Both the position numbers and the translations under genes were made by a program. Shown piece after piece: positions 37,954 to 48,059 of a stretch of 64,000 nucleotides of DNA. The first letter of the stretch is position 1. Each line of letters starts with the position of its first letter. The stretch spans positions 62,001-126,000 of the forward strand of contig FCOH02000009.1 of assembly GCA_001544595.2 (NCBI GenBank), written 5' to 3'. The notes under the pieces are model-generated. The model was not told the DNA's origin and ran no database searches. It saw only the letters and a list, made by a program, of their open reading frames with translations. The stretch is from Caballeronia peredens (GTDB lineage: Bacteria > Pseudomonadota > Gammaproteobacteria > Burkholderiales > Burkholderiaceae).

Positions 37954-38982
37954 TCACATCTGCGCCATGGTCCCGTCGCGCGCCTTTGGTGCCCGCGCGG
38001 ACTCTGGCACGGGGCGTGCAGCCCGCGAGGATTGGCGATGCTTGACATACTTGGCGATGCCGGTCGGAAGTACGTTGTCTGCGCGAAGCAGTTGACAGTT
38101 CTCAAACAGTTCCGCAACCCACTCGACAAATACCCGGACTTGCGGAGAGAGGTGACGATTCTGTGGATAGACGGCCGAAATTGGAAAAGGGCTGGGTCGC
38201 CATTTTTCAAGCACTTCGACCAGTGAGCCCGATTCCAGGTGGGGCAGCGCAAGGAAGTGAGGAACCTGCACGAGTCCTAAGCCTCGTAATCCGCACTGGA
38301 GGTAGGCGTCGCCATCGTTGGCCGCGAGCTTTGAGCGCATGCGGATTTCGACAGGCTTGCCGTCCACCACGAAGTCCATCTCCACAATGCGTCCATTTCG
38401 ACTGGAGAAGTAATTGACCGCGGTGTGCGCTTCCAGGTCTTCTAGTGATGATGGCGCGCCGTTGCGGGCGAGGTATTCGGGGCTCGCGGCAGTAACGAAC
38501 TCGGACACGCCTATCCGCCTCGCGACAAGTGTGGAATCCTGCATCGGTCCAATGCGGATGGCGCAGTCGACGCTATCCTGAACTAAGTCCACGGCCCTGT
38601 CTCCGACGCCAAGCATAAGGTCAATCTCTGGATATCGGGAATGGAAGTCATCCAGAGCAGGGACCACTATGAGGCGGCCAATTGAGCCTGGCATGTCAAC
38701 TTTGAGCTTACCTCGAGGGAATGCCGTCCGTGAAAACGAACTTTCCGAATCGGCGACCTCCGCAAGAATGCGCGAGCAGCGCTCATAGTAGGCGGCTCCG
38801 TCTGGAGTGAGACTGATGCGGCGCGTCGTGCGGTTGAGCAGGCGCACCTTAAGGTAAGCCTCGAGTCCCTGAATAATGGTTGTCACCGACGAGCGAGTCA
38901 TGTGCATGGCGTCAGCCGCGCCGGAAAAGCTGTTTGTGTCTACAACGCGTATGAAGACCTGCATCGCTTGAAGTTTGTCCAT
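37954..38982 (-). CDS. LysR-family regulator of the efflux locus (BpeT/CeoR-like)
   Basis: A 342-residue LTTR. The HTH is residues about 1-60 (MQVFIRVVDTNSFSGAADAM ... SSVTTIIQGLEAYLKVRLLNRTTRRISLTPDG), with the effector domain from about 90 (GKLKVDMPGSIGRLIVVPAL) and a long polar C-terminal tail. It is encoded just upstream of llpE and the RND genes on the same strand, as expected for BpeT/CeoR, which activate the pump in response to drugs or salicylate. An ATG at 38982 is used; a GTG three codons upstream is possible. The tail (ARPVPESARAPKARDG) is longer than usual. Confidence 0.85.
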   Translation of the reverse strand: MDKLQAMQVFIRVVDTNSFSGAADAMHMTRSSVTTIIQGLEAYLKVRLLNRTTRRISLTPDGAAYYERCSRILAEVADSESSFSRTAFPRGKLKVDMPGSIGRLIVVPALDDFHSRYPEIDLMLGVGDRAVDLVQDSVDCAIRIGPMQDSTLVARRIGVSEFVTAASPEYLARNGAPSSLEDLEAHTAVNYFSSRNGRIVEMDFVVDGKPVEIRMRSKLAANDGDAYLQCGLRGLGLVQVPHFLALPHLESGSLVEVLEKWRPSPFPISAVYPQNRHLSPQVRVFVEWVAELFENCQLLRADNVLPTGIAKYVKHRQSSRAARPVPESARAPKARDGTMAQM

Positions 38983-39068
38983 GATTCTCACTTATGGCAA
39001 TTTGGCTAGGCGCGTCGTTCTCTCCGCCACAGTCATTTATTTGCGTCCGTCACTTCGCTGCACGCCTG

Positions 39069-39640
39069 TCACGACAGACGGTCAAGCTCGTTCGCGAGCT
39101 GCCGAACTCTCCCGTTGCGGTGCCGATGGGCGGCGCAACGGTCGCTGCGCTTGAATCTGCATCAAGCTGTTCGTGACCTTCATCGGCGACGAAGGCAATT
39201 GCTTGTGTTTCTGCGCCATCGCCGAGTGTTACGGACACCCACGTTGGCCGATACGACCCGAGCACCATCTTCCGCACCCAGATTAGACGGAGCTCTTCGT
39301 CGAGCGTGGCGCGGTAACTTAAACGCGACGCCCTTTGTGTACCCGCCGCGCTCCCATGCAAGGATGCGACTTGGACCTTCAGAGCTACCTCGGCTCGCGA
39401 GCATCCGCAGGCAAAAGCTGATGCCAACCGTGCACTATCGCCGTCTCCTGCGCCTCGGAATCGACCACCGGGTTCGACATCGGGGAGCCGTAAGAGAAAA
39501 TCCACCCGCCGGCCGCGGCGGCGGCGGGTCTGTTCTGCATGGTTTCCGTAAGCGAACTCTCAGTTCGCTCGTGGGCCCATAAGTTGGATAGCGACTCGAA
39601 ATGCTCGAGGTACGTACCCGTCGAGGCGGGACCACGGCGC
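39069..39640 (-). pseudogene. Decayed second copy of chaC
   Basis: Reading the minus strand from about 39630 gives TYLEHFESLSNLWAHERTES, then GGWIFSYGSPMSNPVVDSEA, matching the N-terminus and YGSL loop of the intact ChaC at 23166-23831. The frame then breaks: FCLRMLASRGSSEGPSRIL needs a 1-nt shift near 39418, and ATLDEELRLIWVRKMVLGSY another near 39320. The tail ends LANELDRLS after loss of about 15-20 codons. At least two frameshifts and a deletion make it non-functional. It diverges clearly from the intact copy, so the duplication is old. Confidence 0.85.
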
Positions 39641-41059
39641 CGGAATGACGGCTCCCACGTCCGGCGACAGTATGACGGCTGAGGTACATCCGATAAATCT
39701 GCCTTTGGGAGACGCTCTGACCACTCTGAAGCGACAATCCAGACGTTGGCAGAAATCGTTCGAGAAGACCTCAGCCGCCCGATACGTGGTTGGCAAGGAG
39801 TCTCGGACGACTACCGACACGCCGTTAGCTCTCGCGTAACGGAGAAAGTGCAGACGCGAGAATCATTGCGTCAGCGTTCAAGGGTGCTATCCGACCGCGT
39901 GTCTGAGGACGGTACACAGTGTCGCCCCTGCGGATACAAGCCCCGGAGAGCGCGCAATGTCCAGAGCGACGGGCCAGAGCCGGCGCCCAGACCTGTTCCT
40001 CATAATTGCACAAGGTCGAGTCGTGCCAAGAGAGACAAACGCGCGAATTGTGCATGTACTCCAATACAGTTACGGTGAACGACTGGGCGCGGGTGCTGTC
40101 GGCAGGCGTCCGAGCTGGCGCATACCGATATCCGGGTAGCCCGAAGGGGTTGAGCGATTCGTCCGGCGACGCTGAAAAATTCAGAATCGCAGCCAGCGTT
40201 CGTGGCCAAGGGTCAGTCCTGGCGGGCGTAGTTGTATCGGGAGATGGACGGCGGCCCCGTGTTGCTGGTAGAAGACTGGCGGAATCTGGCTCGTTCGACT
40301 CAATCGAAGAGTCCGCAGGACCTGCAGGTGCTTGAACGTTCAACATCATCATCCTCGTGTCCAGAGTGTGGATGCAGTCATACGAACAATCTGTGTGAGG
40401 CTGTGAACGTCTATTGAAGGCAAACGTGTTTGTAGTCCACGGTTCTCCTGTAGAGGCTCCTACCGAGCCAGGAGACGAAGGTGTATTCGACGTACGCGTT
40501 TGCGCCGATGTATATCCAGTTATGCAGGGTGTGTGACATGACCATCTCCTCGAGGCGGGTGCGACATTGAGGAAGAGCGGTCCGGTAAGGCTGCTCATGG
40601 GCGCAAGTACCGGTTTGCCGCATCGCTAGAAAGCACCCTGAGGCGAGGATGGCAGCGTGGGACGACGAAGGTCCGTAGTGTCATCAGCCAAGCGCTAGTT
40701 GCGATGACTGAAGAGTAGATGGGGCCAACTGTTGAATCTATTCTACGGTAGGGTATGGCAATGCCGCGATGGCGTAATCGCGGTATACAACCATATAAGC
40801 CAGCGAGTCAGCCTTGCGTTTTTGCAAAGCCGAACTTCGGGGGAAACGAGTAGTTCAGATTACACTGCTCTTATATGTTTGTATATGATGCTATCTGTAC
40901 ACGTCGCATAGAATTGCCGTTTTCTTTCAAACGTGTAAAGCCATTCAGGTCTGTTGAGCAGGCCAGGCCAGCAGGGGCGTGTCGCGCGGCGGTTCCACTT
41001 TATACGGGAGCTGACGCGGATGACGAGGGGAAAGCCAACGGAAAGCCACGGGAGGTAGC
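39641..41059. other. 1.4-kb gene-poor stretch upstream of the histidine kinase
   Basis: Open frames on both strands are long in places but lack domains and ribosome sites; most look like decayed DNA. The one exception is the small minus-strand frame at 40411-40539. The right end holds an inverted repeat (CCGCGAT-6 nt-ATCGCGG near 40764-40783) and a TATACAACC motif (40784-40792) that recurs upstream of the receiver gene. Confidence 0.45.
40411..40539 (-). CDS. Possible 42-residue small protein
   Basis: A short frame with a good ribosome site (GAGGAG 6 nt before the ATG). The peptide MSHTLHNWIYIGANAYVEYT continues with aromatic and basic residues. No family is known to me. The ribosome site is the main support; the surroundings are otherwise decayed. 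Confidence 0.3.
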   Translation of the reverse strand: MSHTLHNWIYIGANAYVEYTFVSWLGRSLYRRTVDYKHVCLQ

Positions 41060-42901
41060 GTGGATGGCAAACTAGGTTCGTCGGACAAGAGCAGTCAGTG
41101 GGGTTACCTGGTGACCCTATGGGTTGGCGGCAGCCTCGTCTTGTGTGCCGTCGCGTGGCTTTGTCTGAGTCTCCAGCTCAGAATCGCCACCACCGGTTTC
41201 GGCATGCTGATTGTCATCGTGTTGCTATCTCTTCTCGACAGCTTTGTTTCGTCGGCAATCTTCTCTGTTGTCGGGGGCTTGCTGCTCAACATCTATTTCA
41301 CGCCCCCCATTTACAGTCTCGCAATTGATAAACCGCAGGACATCCTTCCCATAGTGGCATTTCTCATCACTTCGATTTCCATTACATCTCTTGTGCGGCG
41401 CATCCGCTCGGCCGAACGCTTGCAGCGTGAGCAGGCAAGGCTGCTTGACCTGACGCACGACACGGTCCTGGTACGTGACCGGCAGGACGTGATTACATAC
41501 TGGAATCACGCGGCGGAGGTGCTCTACGGATGGGGTAAGGATGAAGCTCTCGGCAAGGTCGTTGATGAACTACTCAAAACTGTTTTTCTCGTGCCGCGGG
41601 TCGAAATACATCGGGTACTGTCGCGTGATGGATACTGGGAAGGCGACCTTGTACATACCAAGCGCGATGGCTCCACAGTCATTGTGGCGAGCCGCTGGAC
41701 TCTGCAGTACGACGGTCGTGGCGAACCGTGCGCAACGCTGGAGACGAACAACGATATAACGCAGCGCAGGCAGGCGGAAGAACTTGTCAGAAATAGTCAG
41801 GCACAGTACCTTGCTGAAGCCCAGAAACTTAGCCACACAGGGAGCTTTGGCTGGAACATCGCTACCGGCGAACTTTTCTGGTCCGAGGAGGCCTTCCGAA
41901 TCTTCGAATGCGACCCAGCGTGTGCGCCAACGCTTGAGACGGTCCGAGAACGGCTCCATCCGGAGGACATCCATATTTTCGAACGCATGCTTTCGCAGGT
42001 AAGCGGCGCGCCCAATGACTTTGACATTGAGCATCGCCTGCTCTTCGAAGACGACCGAGTAAAGCATCTGCACGTTGTTGCGCACACCTCCGACGTGGCA
42101 GGCGGCAGCCGCTGGTTCATCGGTGCTGTGATGGACGTGACGGACGCACGTGAGACCGAGACCCAACTTCGTCAAGCGCAGAACGACCTCGCCCGCGCGA
42201 GCCGAATTTCCGCTTTGGGCGAGCTGAGCGCCTCGATTGCACATGAAGTCGGCCAGCCCCTCGCGGCCATTATAACGAGCGGCGACGCATGCCTGCGTTG
42301 GTTGCATCGCGATTCGCCCAACCTGGTAGAAATCGAATATTGCGTAAATGAGATGACAAGCGAAGGTACCCGCGCCGCAGAAATAGTCCAACGGGTGAGG
42401 AGAATGATGAAGGGGGAAGCTCCCGAACACGCTCCGTTAGAAGTTAACGAGTTGGTCAACGAAGTGATTGCGCTCACGAGAGGCGAGCTCGAAAGGCACG
42501 GCTGCTGCCTTGTTCGAGACCTCTCGCCAGAGCTTCCCGCGGTGTCTGGAGACCGCGTTCAGCTCCAGCAGGTTCTTATCAATATCATCATTAACGGACT
42601 GCAGTCCATGGCGACCGTTTCGGGCAAACATAGGCTGACACTGAGCTCTTCAACTAATTCGGATGGGGACGTTGTCCTCTCTCTACGCGATAACGGCCCC
42701 GGAATCAGTGAGGAAAACCTGCCCCAACTTTTTGATGCATTCTTTACCACTCGCGGCACGGGTATCGGCATGGGCCTCGCTATCTGCACCTCAATCGTTG
42801 AAGCACACGGCGGCGAGATAAATGCTTCAAACAATCCAGAGGGTGGCGCGACTTTTCGTGTGACGCTGCCTCGTTCCCAATCGGCCGTCGTAGTGAAGTA
42901 A
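41060..42901 (+). CDS. Membrane sensor histidine kinase with DUF4118-like and PAS domains
   Basis: A 613-residue kinase. Residues about 15-110 hold a KdpD-like four-helix membrane region (including IFSVVGGLLLNIYFTPPIYS). Two PAS domains follow: about 125-235 (LLDLTHDTVLVRDRQDVITYWN) and about 250-370 (LSHTGSFGWNIATGELFWSEE). The HisKA motif SALGELSASIAHEVGQPLAAI puts the phospho-acceptor at His395. The HATPase domain has NIIINGLQSM, DNGPGIS and GTGIGMGLAICTSIVEAHGG. The start is a GTG with GGGAGG upstream. It should phosphorylate the receiver gene product directly downstream and/or the FixJ-type regulator beyond it. Confidence 0.9.
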   Translation: MDGKLGSSDKSSQWGYLVTLWVGGSLVLCAVAWLCLSLQLRIATTGFGMLIVIVLLSLLDSFVSSAIFSVVGGLLLNIYFTPPIYSLAIDKPQDILPIVAFLITSISITSLVRRIRSAERLQREQARLLDLTHDTVLVRDRQDVITYWNHAAEVLYGWGKDEALGKVVDELLKTVFLVPRVEIHRVLSRDGYWEGDLVHTKRDGSTVIVASRWTLQYDGRGEPCATLETNNDITQRRQAEELVRNSQAQYLAEAQKLSHTGSFGWNIATGELFWSEEAFRIFECDPACAPTLETVRERLHPEDIHIFERMLSQVSGAPNDFDIEHRLLFEDDRVKHLHVVAHTSDVAGGSRWFIGAVMDVTDARETETQLRQAQNDLARASRISALGELSASIAHEVGQPLAAIITSGDACLRWLHRDSPNLVEIEYCVNEMTSEGTRAAEIVQRVRRMMKGEAPEHAPLEVNELVNEVIALTRGELERHGCCLVRDLSPELPAVSGDRVQLQQVLINIIINGLQSMATVSGKHRLTLSSSTNSDGDVVLSLRDNGPGISEENLPQLFDAFFTTRGTGIGMGLAICTSIVEAHGGEINASNNPEGGATFRVTLPRSQSAVVVK

Positions 42902-43074
42902 CTACCAGCACGGCTGACCGGTTAGCGAAAGGCGAAATTCCTCCGGTACAACCCGCTTATACAACCGTATCATCGCGCCAGACGCGCCTGTAAGGTAGTC
43001 TGTAGGAGACAAGACGGACGGGCGCGACTCACCGCCCCGTTATCCCTTGGAAGAAGGAAGTAGGGGGTGCGCTT

Positions 43075-43446
43075 TTGCACACAACGCCTGTGGTATCCAT
43101 TGTCGACGATGACCAGGCGGTACGTCGCGCGCTGAGTAGTCTTGTACGCTCACTTGGCTGGGAGGCCCGACTCTTTGAGTCAGCTGAAGCATTTCTCGCG
43201 TCCGGTGAAGCTGCCGTCACGGCCTGCCTGATTTCAGACATCCGGATGTCCGGCATTTCCGGAGTAGAGATGCATGAACGCTTGGTTGCTCAGGGCGCAG
43301 CACCGGCAACTATTTTTATCAGCGCGTATCCGACGCCGGCCTTGCATGCGCGTGCTACCGGAAACGGAGCTCTTGTTCTTTTACAAAAGCCTTATCAGCC
43401 TTCTGCGATGACTCATTGGCTCTCAGTTGCGCTCGGCAATCCTTAG
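43075..43446 (+). CDS. Stand-alone receiver domain protein
   Basis: A 123-residue response regulator with only a receiver. The acidic pocket (VDDD, residues 10-13), phospho-acceptor Asp55 (SDIRMSG), a conserved Ser (FISAYP) and the terminal lysine (LQKPY) are present. The start is a TTG after an AGGGGGTG ribosome site. It follows the kinase gene by 173 bp in the same direction. Lacking an output domain, it may relay phosphate or act as a sink competing with the FixJ-type regulator. Confidence 0.82.
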   Translation: MHTTPVVSIVDDDQAVRRALSSLVRSLGWEARLFESAEAFLASGEAAVTACLISDIRMSGISGVEMHERLVAQGAAPATIFISAYPTPALHARATGNGALVLLQKPYQPSAMTHWLSVALGNP

Positions 43447-43479
43447 GCGAGTCAAATTGACGTTTACTGTCGGCTTCTC

Positions 43480-44181
43480 CTAATCCCCACGGCGACTCTG
43501 TGAGCCGGACAACTCATGTGGCTCGATTCCGAGTGCCTCGGCCTTGCGAACGAGGTCCGGCAGTGAGCGAGCTCCAAGCTTGCGCATCACCTGTCCGCGA
43601 TGGACCTTAACAGTGATTTCGCTAAGATTCATTGCCGAGGCAATTTGTTTGTTGAGCAGACCGGCTAGTATGAACGGCAATACCTCTTTTTCGCGAGGCG
43701 ACAACGTGTGGTAGGAGGCTCGGAGCGCAGCGACAGTGTGTTCGGATGCCAAGCGGGTTGCGTCCTTGGCAAGAGCCTGGCCGACAGCGTCCAAGATGTC
43801 CTGGTCCCGAAAGGGTTTCGCGAAGAAGTCTATTGCACCCGCTTTCATGGCCTTGACGCTCATCTCAATGTCGCCATGACCGGTCATGAACAGAACAGGA
43901 ATGCGCAGTCCGCATCGCACAATCTCCTGATGAAAAGCGATACCATTCTTATTTCGTAATCGTACATCCAGAATGAGGCAACTCGGCACCAAGGGACGGG
44001 GATGCTGCAAGAATTCCTCCGGAGAGGCGAATGTCTCAACGTGCATGTCCACCGAGCGCATGAGCGTCGCCAGTGCACGACGTATCGGTGCCTCGTCGTC
44101 GACGACGTACACGATGGCCTCATACTTATCCGAATTGCTGAAAACCTTCACGGTTGATTCGCCGGCAAGTCCATTCGACAT
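43480..44181 (-). CDS. FixJ-type response regulator (REC plus LuxR HTH)
   Basis: A 233-residue two-domain regulator. The receiver (residues about 20-140) has VVDDE, phospho-acceptor Asp72 (LDVRLRNKNG), FMTGHGDIEMSVKAMKAGAIDFFAKPF with the conserved lysine. The C-terminal LuxR-type HTH reads LSPREKEVLPFILAGLLNKQIASAMNLSEITVKVHRGQVMRKLGARS. This layout is that of FixJ, NodW and TodT. The ATG at 44181 is chosen over an upstream GTG-like frame because it starts close to the receiver. It is convergent with the stand-alone receiver gene, and the adjacent PAS kinase is the probable partner. Confidence 0.9.
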   Translation of the reverse strand: MSNGLAGESTVKVFSNSDKYEAIVYVVDDEAPIRRALATLMRSVDMHVETFASPEEFLQHPRPLVPSCLILDVRLRNKNGIAFHQEIVRCGLRIPVLFMTGHGDIEMSVKAMKAGAIDFFAKPFRDQDILDAVGQALAKDATRLASEHTVAALRASYHTLSPREKEVLPFILAGLLNKQIASAMNLSEITVKVHRGQVMRKLGARSLPDLVRKAEALGIEPHELSGSQSRRGD

Positions 44182-44450
44182 CTCGCCACACCCCCGCTGG
44201 AGCCCACAGTCCTTGACGCGCATCCGTTATCGCGCGTGTAGTGTGCGATGCTCCGCAACGCATGTATAGAACGGGAGTACAGTGGATTTGTACGTGGCGC
44301 TACCGTTGATTTACAACCGAATTACGAATTTTTGACGCTTAGCCTGGATGCTGCCGGTGCGCGGGCTCATCGGTGAATAACACGGCAAATCTGCCACCAT
44401 AAATAACGCTTACTGGGGACGTGCAAATCTACGGATAGCAGGAGGCTGCA

Positions 44451-45482
44451 ATGGTGACTAAGCGCGGAACGACGTCTTCGTCGAAGCCTGACGCGGAATT
44501 GGCGAACGCCACGGACGAAAGCGGGAGTTCTTCGCTGAGGCACAGTGTTGACGGGACATTGCGCGTCGCGACGTCGAGAGCTGCGACCAATGCCTACGTT
44601 CGGGAGTTTGCCCACCTGTTCAACGTCGAAACCGCGCACACGTTGACAACTACCAGCCTGAAAACTGCCCAGCTGACGGCCACGCACATGTCCTCGTTGG
44701 TGCACGGGCTAGGAAAGAGTACGCCCCTGCCGACCGAAGACGCATACATTCTCTCAGTGCAATTGCAGCATTCAGGCGAAGCCGAGCTTTGGAAACGGGG
44801 AAGACTTGTCCCAACGGACCCTTTTTCACCGGGGTCGATAATGTTAGGGCACCTTTTTGAGGAGCCTGTGGCGAATCTGCCCGACCCTTTCGAATGCGTA
44901 CTTTTTCATTTTCCGCGGGCTGCTTTTGACGAGCTCTGCTGTCTGTCCGCTTTGCCACCGGTGGGAGAGCTACAAGACGTAAACCGCGGGATTGACCCGG
45001 TTCTGCATCATCTTAGCCTTGCCCTTGTTCCAGCTATGGCAGACCCTCAACTTGCCGGCGGCCTTTTCTTCGACCATGTGGCCCACGCAATCTATGAGCG
45101 CCTGGCCACCGCGTACGGCCACGTTCGGGCGCCAGCAGCGACGCATTCTGGTCTTCTCTCAAAGACACAGGAGCGCATCGCCAAAGAGTTGCTGGTAGCA
45201 GACCTCTCGGTTGAGCCTAAACTTCTCGACATTGCGGCTGCCTGCGGGCTGCCGGTGCGTCAGTTTGTCAGCGCGTTTCGTAAAACGACTGGAGTACCGC
45301 CGTTCAGATGGGTGCGTGCCTTTCGGGTCGAACGCTCAAAGGAGTTGCTTCGCGGGACTTCCCTGTCCTTGGCTGCTATCGCAGCCGCGTGCGGTTTTGC
45401 CGACCAGAGCCATTTCACAAGAACGTTCTCAGCTGCAACCGGAACTACTCCTGGAAGCTGGCGTCGCGAAAGCGGCGGATAA
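44451..45482 (+). CDS. AraC-family transcriptional regulator
   Basis: A 343-residue regulator. The N-terminal 230 residues form an AraC ligand-binding-like domain of the type seen in AraC-binding-like regulators (LQLQHSGEAELWKRGRLVP). The C-terminal double HTH is canonical: ELLVADLSVEPKLLDIAAACGLPVRQFVSAFRKTTGVPPFRWVRAFRVERSKELL, then LAAIAAACGFADQSHFTRTFSAATGTTPGSWRR. AGGAGG lies 7 nt before the ATG. It diverges from the FixJ-type gene and converges on an MHS transporter gene; it may be a target of the two-component system. Confidence 0.88.
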   Translation: MVTKRGTTSSSKPDAELANATDESGSSSLRHSVDGTLRVATSRAATNAYVREFAHLFNVETAHTLTTTSLKTAQLTATHMSSLVHGLGKSTPLPTEDAYILSVQLQHSGEAELWKRGRLVPTDPFSPGSIMLGHLFEEPVANLPDPFECVLFHFPRAAFDELCCLSALPPVGELQDVNRGIDPVLHHLSLALVPAMADPQLAGGLFFDHVAHAIYERLATAYGHVRAPAATHSGLLSKTQERIAKELLVADLSVEPKLLDIAAACGLPVRQFVSAFRKTTGVPPFRWVRAFRVERSKELLRGTSLSLAAIAAACGFADQSHFTRTFSAATGTTPGSWRRESGG

Positions 45483-45863
45483 CATTAGAAATTGCTATCG
45501 GCCGCAGCCAAGTTCCACCGAGTTTCCTAACGGCGACCTGGCATCTAAGGCCTACACATGCTTTCCCACACACTCATCAGGCTCACGTACAGACCGTCAA
45601 GGCGCGTCGGTACGTCGAAAGTACGTGCATCGACCCCCCACACCCACTGTGCTGTGCAGTCCGCCGGAGTTGTGTGAGCAGACCATTCGCTGCGATTGGC
45701 GGGCTTAGTGCATATCGTCCGGAGCCGGAGTTGTGGAGCGCGTAGATTACGGAAATCTTTGAAATCCCACGACGCGACTCGTGGGGCACCGGTATGAACG
45801 CGACAGAAAAAGCAGCAGGCATGAGTCTTTAACGCTTCGTGTCTTACTTAGAAGCGTGTCGCG
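45483..45863. other. Convergent gap between the AraC gene and the MHS gene
   Basis: About 380 bp between two convergent stop codons. No gene or clear terminator hairpin was recognised. Confidence 0.4.
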
Positions 45864-47168
45864 CTAATGCTCGTGACGTAAATAACCTTCCTTCGATGTA
45901 TCACGCATGCAAAACGAAACCAGGAAAGAGAGTGCGCAGAGTGCTGTGACATACCAGTAAAACGTCGATTCGCTGCCGGCCTGCTTGAACCATAGTGCGA
46001 CGTATTCAGCGGTGCCACCAAACATCGCGTTACCGACCGCGTAAGAAAGGCCCACACCCAGTGCGCGCACTTCAGGTGGGAACATTTCTGCCTTGATGAG
46101 GCCGCTGATAGAGGTATAGAGGCTGACGATGGTCAAGGCGATAGTCACAAAAATGAAAGCTAGCACGGGACTCGATACATCTTTGAGAGCGTGTAGGAGC
46201 GGTACTGTGGAGAGCGTTGCGAGCGCGCCAAATGTTAGCATCGAATTTCGGCGACCAATCCTGTCCGAGAGTACGCCGAAGACAGGTTGAAGACACATGA
46301 AAACGAACAGTGCGCCCGTCATCACATTGCTCGCGGTTTTCGCGTGCATCCCAGCAGTGTTCACGAGGTACTTTTGCATGTAGGTGGTGAACGTGTAAAA
46401 GATAAGCGAGCCGCCAGCGGTGAACCCTACAACGGATGCGAATGCCTTGCGATGCTGCCACAGGCCGCGCAGCGTTCCGGCTTCCTTCAGGCGACGAGAT
46501 TCCACTGTCGTCGTCTCTTCGAGCGATTTGCGCAGGTAGAGCGCGACAAGGGCGGCGCCGGCGCCGACTACAAACGGAATCCGCCATCCCCATGACTTAA
46601 GGTCTTCAACGGAAAGGGTTTGCTGCAGGATGATGAGCACGAGCAGCGCGCACAACTGGCCGCCGATTAGCGTCACATACTGGAACGATGAGAAGAAGCC
46701 GCGCCGGCCCTTGAGCGCAACTTCGCTCATGTAGGTTGCGCTCGTGCCGTATTCTCCTCCCACAGAAAGGCCCTGAAACAGACGCGCTACAAGGAGAAGA
46801 GCTGGAGCAAACGCTCCAATCTGCGCGTATGTCGGCAGGAATGCGATGGCCATCGAACCACCGCACATCATGTAGACAGATACGAGCATCGATTTCTTCC
46901 GACCGTGCTTGTCGGCTAGTCGGCCAAAGAACCAGCCACCAATTGGGCGCATTAGAAAACCCGCGGCGAACACGCCGGCCGTATTAAGCAACTGCGTTGT
47001 GCTGTTGCCACTCGGAAAGAACGCGGGAGCGAAATAGATGGCGCAAAACGAGTAGATGTAAAAGTCGAACCATTCGACAAGATTGCCAGATGAGGCGCCG
47101 ACGATGGCGAGAACACGCCGTCGAGTATCGTGCGTCGAGACGACCTGCGCGTCTTTGAAATCAGTCAT
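45864..47168 (-). CDS. MHS-family MFS transporter (ProP/KgtP-like)
   Basis: A 434-residue proton symporter of the metabolite:H+ symporter family. Diagnostic segments are [52 protein letters not shown] and [25 protein letters not shown], a pattern shared with the alpha-ketoglutarate and proline/betaine carriers. AAGGA precedes the ATG. It probably imports a small carboxylate or zwitterion; the substrate is unassigned. Its proximity to a PAS kinase, two response regulators and an AraC protein suggests inducible uptake. Confidence 0.88.
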   Translation of the reverse strand: MTDFKDAQVVSTHDTRRRVLAIVGASSGNLVEWFDFYIYSFCAIYFAPAFFPSGNSTTQLLNTAGVFAAGFLMRPIGGWFFGRLADKHGRKKSMLVSVYMMCGGSMAIAFLPTYAQIGAFAPALLLVARLFQGLSVGGEYGTSATYMSEVALKGRRGFFSSFQYVTLIGGQLCALLVLIILQQTLSVEDLKSWGWRIPFVVGAGAALVALYLRKSLEETTTVESRRLKEAGTLRGLWQHRKAFASVVGFTAGGSLIFYTFTTYMQKYLVNTAGMHAKTASNVMTGALFVFMCLQPVFGVLSDRIGRRNSMLTFGALATLSTVPLLHALKDVSSPVLAFIFVTIALTIVSLYTSISGLIKAEMFPPEVRALGVGLSYAVGNAMFGGTAEYVALWFKQAGSESTFYWYVTALCALSFLVSFCMRDTSKEGYLRHEH

Positions 47169-48026
47169 GCTTGGTCTATCCTTCGGGCCTTAGGTCTTAA
47201 ACATCTGGCGACAAGTCGCAGCTTCTGGTGGTGTTGACAGCCATGCCATAAAGTGGTGCCACGCTAAGAATTGGCTCTACTCTTGGCATGAAAAATTGAA
47301 AAGAACAATTTGCGGAAGACAGGCGCGAATCTGAACGACTGGCACCTCCTAACGATAATAAAATGCTACGGCCAGAACTGCGCGCAGCGGCGACGAGGAT
47401 AGGACTCGCCCCCTGCAAGACGATAAGGTATCCTATTCTCGTGCCAGCACGTTTAATATAAAGCAAACTCGAGCGCGACATGCTTTAGGCTACGCAAAAT
47501 CTCGGGTTGTGGAAAGCTCGACATACAGAAAACACATATCGCTAGTTTTGAACAATGGTAGGTTGCCTCTTGAGCTTCCGCTGTTCTTCCGCGTTGGTCG
47601 TGCCGGCGACGATTCATCGCCGAGGCGCATTCCAGGTGGGTCGGTAGAAGTATTCCTCGACGACCATCAATATCTTGTCTGCAATGCCTGTAGGCGCATT
47701 AACTGAGCGAGCGCGTCATGCCCGCTGCACCGTCTGCGTTCTCTCGAAATGTCGATGCGACACATCACCTATGGGGACGCGGCAGCCTCACGGTAGACTA
47801 TGATTGCTTCCAGTGATGAGTGGGTCAGTTTCCGGTACAAATCAACAGGCAGCTGAATTCTGCACCTTAGAGGCCGACTCGACGACAATCGGACCAACCG
47901 TCTCCGCGTTTGTCCAAATTGGACGCTGCGAGGACTGTTTGTCTCTCAGCTTTCTTTGAGTGTACGACCGACTTCGGAACCAGACATATAAGCGCGGAGC
48001 CTGCCATCATCTCCTCGAAGACGCGT
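47169..48026. other. Gene-free stretch of about 860 bp
   Basis: It contains the upstream region of the MHS transporter and several open frames without ribosome sites or domains. A 65-residue plus-strand frame at 47509-47706 is not convincing. Confidence 0.4.
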
Positions 48027-48055
48027 AGAAAAATGAGCCCCGCGTCGCGGGGCTC
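48027..48055 (-). terminator. Rho-independent terminator of the small gene at 48060
   Basis: GAGCCCCGCG and CGCGGGGCTC (48035-48055) form a near-perfect hairpin; on the minus strand it is followed by ATTTTTCTA. It sits 4 nt beyond the stop codon of the minus-strand gene. Confidence 0.85.
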
Positions 48056-48059
48056 GTAA

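Noticed and set aside
39825-40598. 257-codon minus-strand frame
   Set aside because: Rich in Ser/Thr/Pro/Arg with no ribosome site; typical of an accidental frame in GC-rich decayed DNA.
47509-47706. 65-codon plus-strand frame upstream of the MHS gene
   Set aside because: It needs a GTG start without a clear ribosome site and matches no family.
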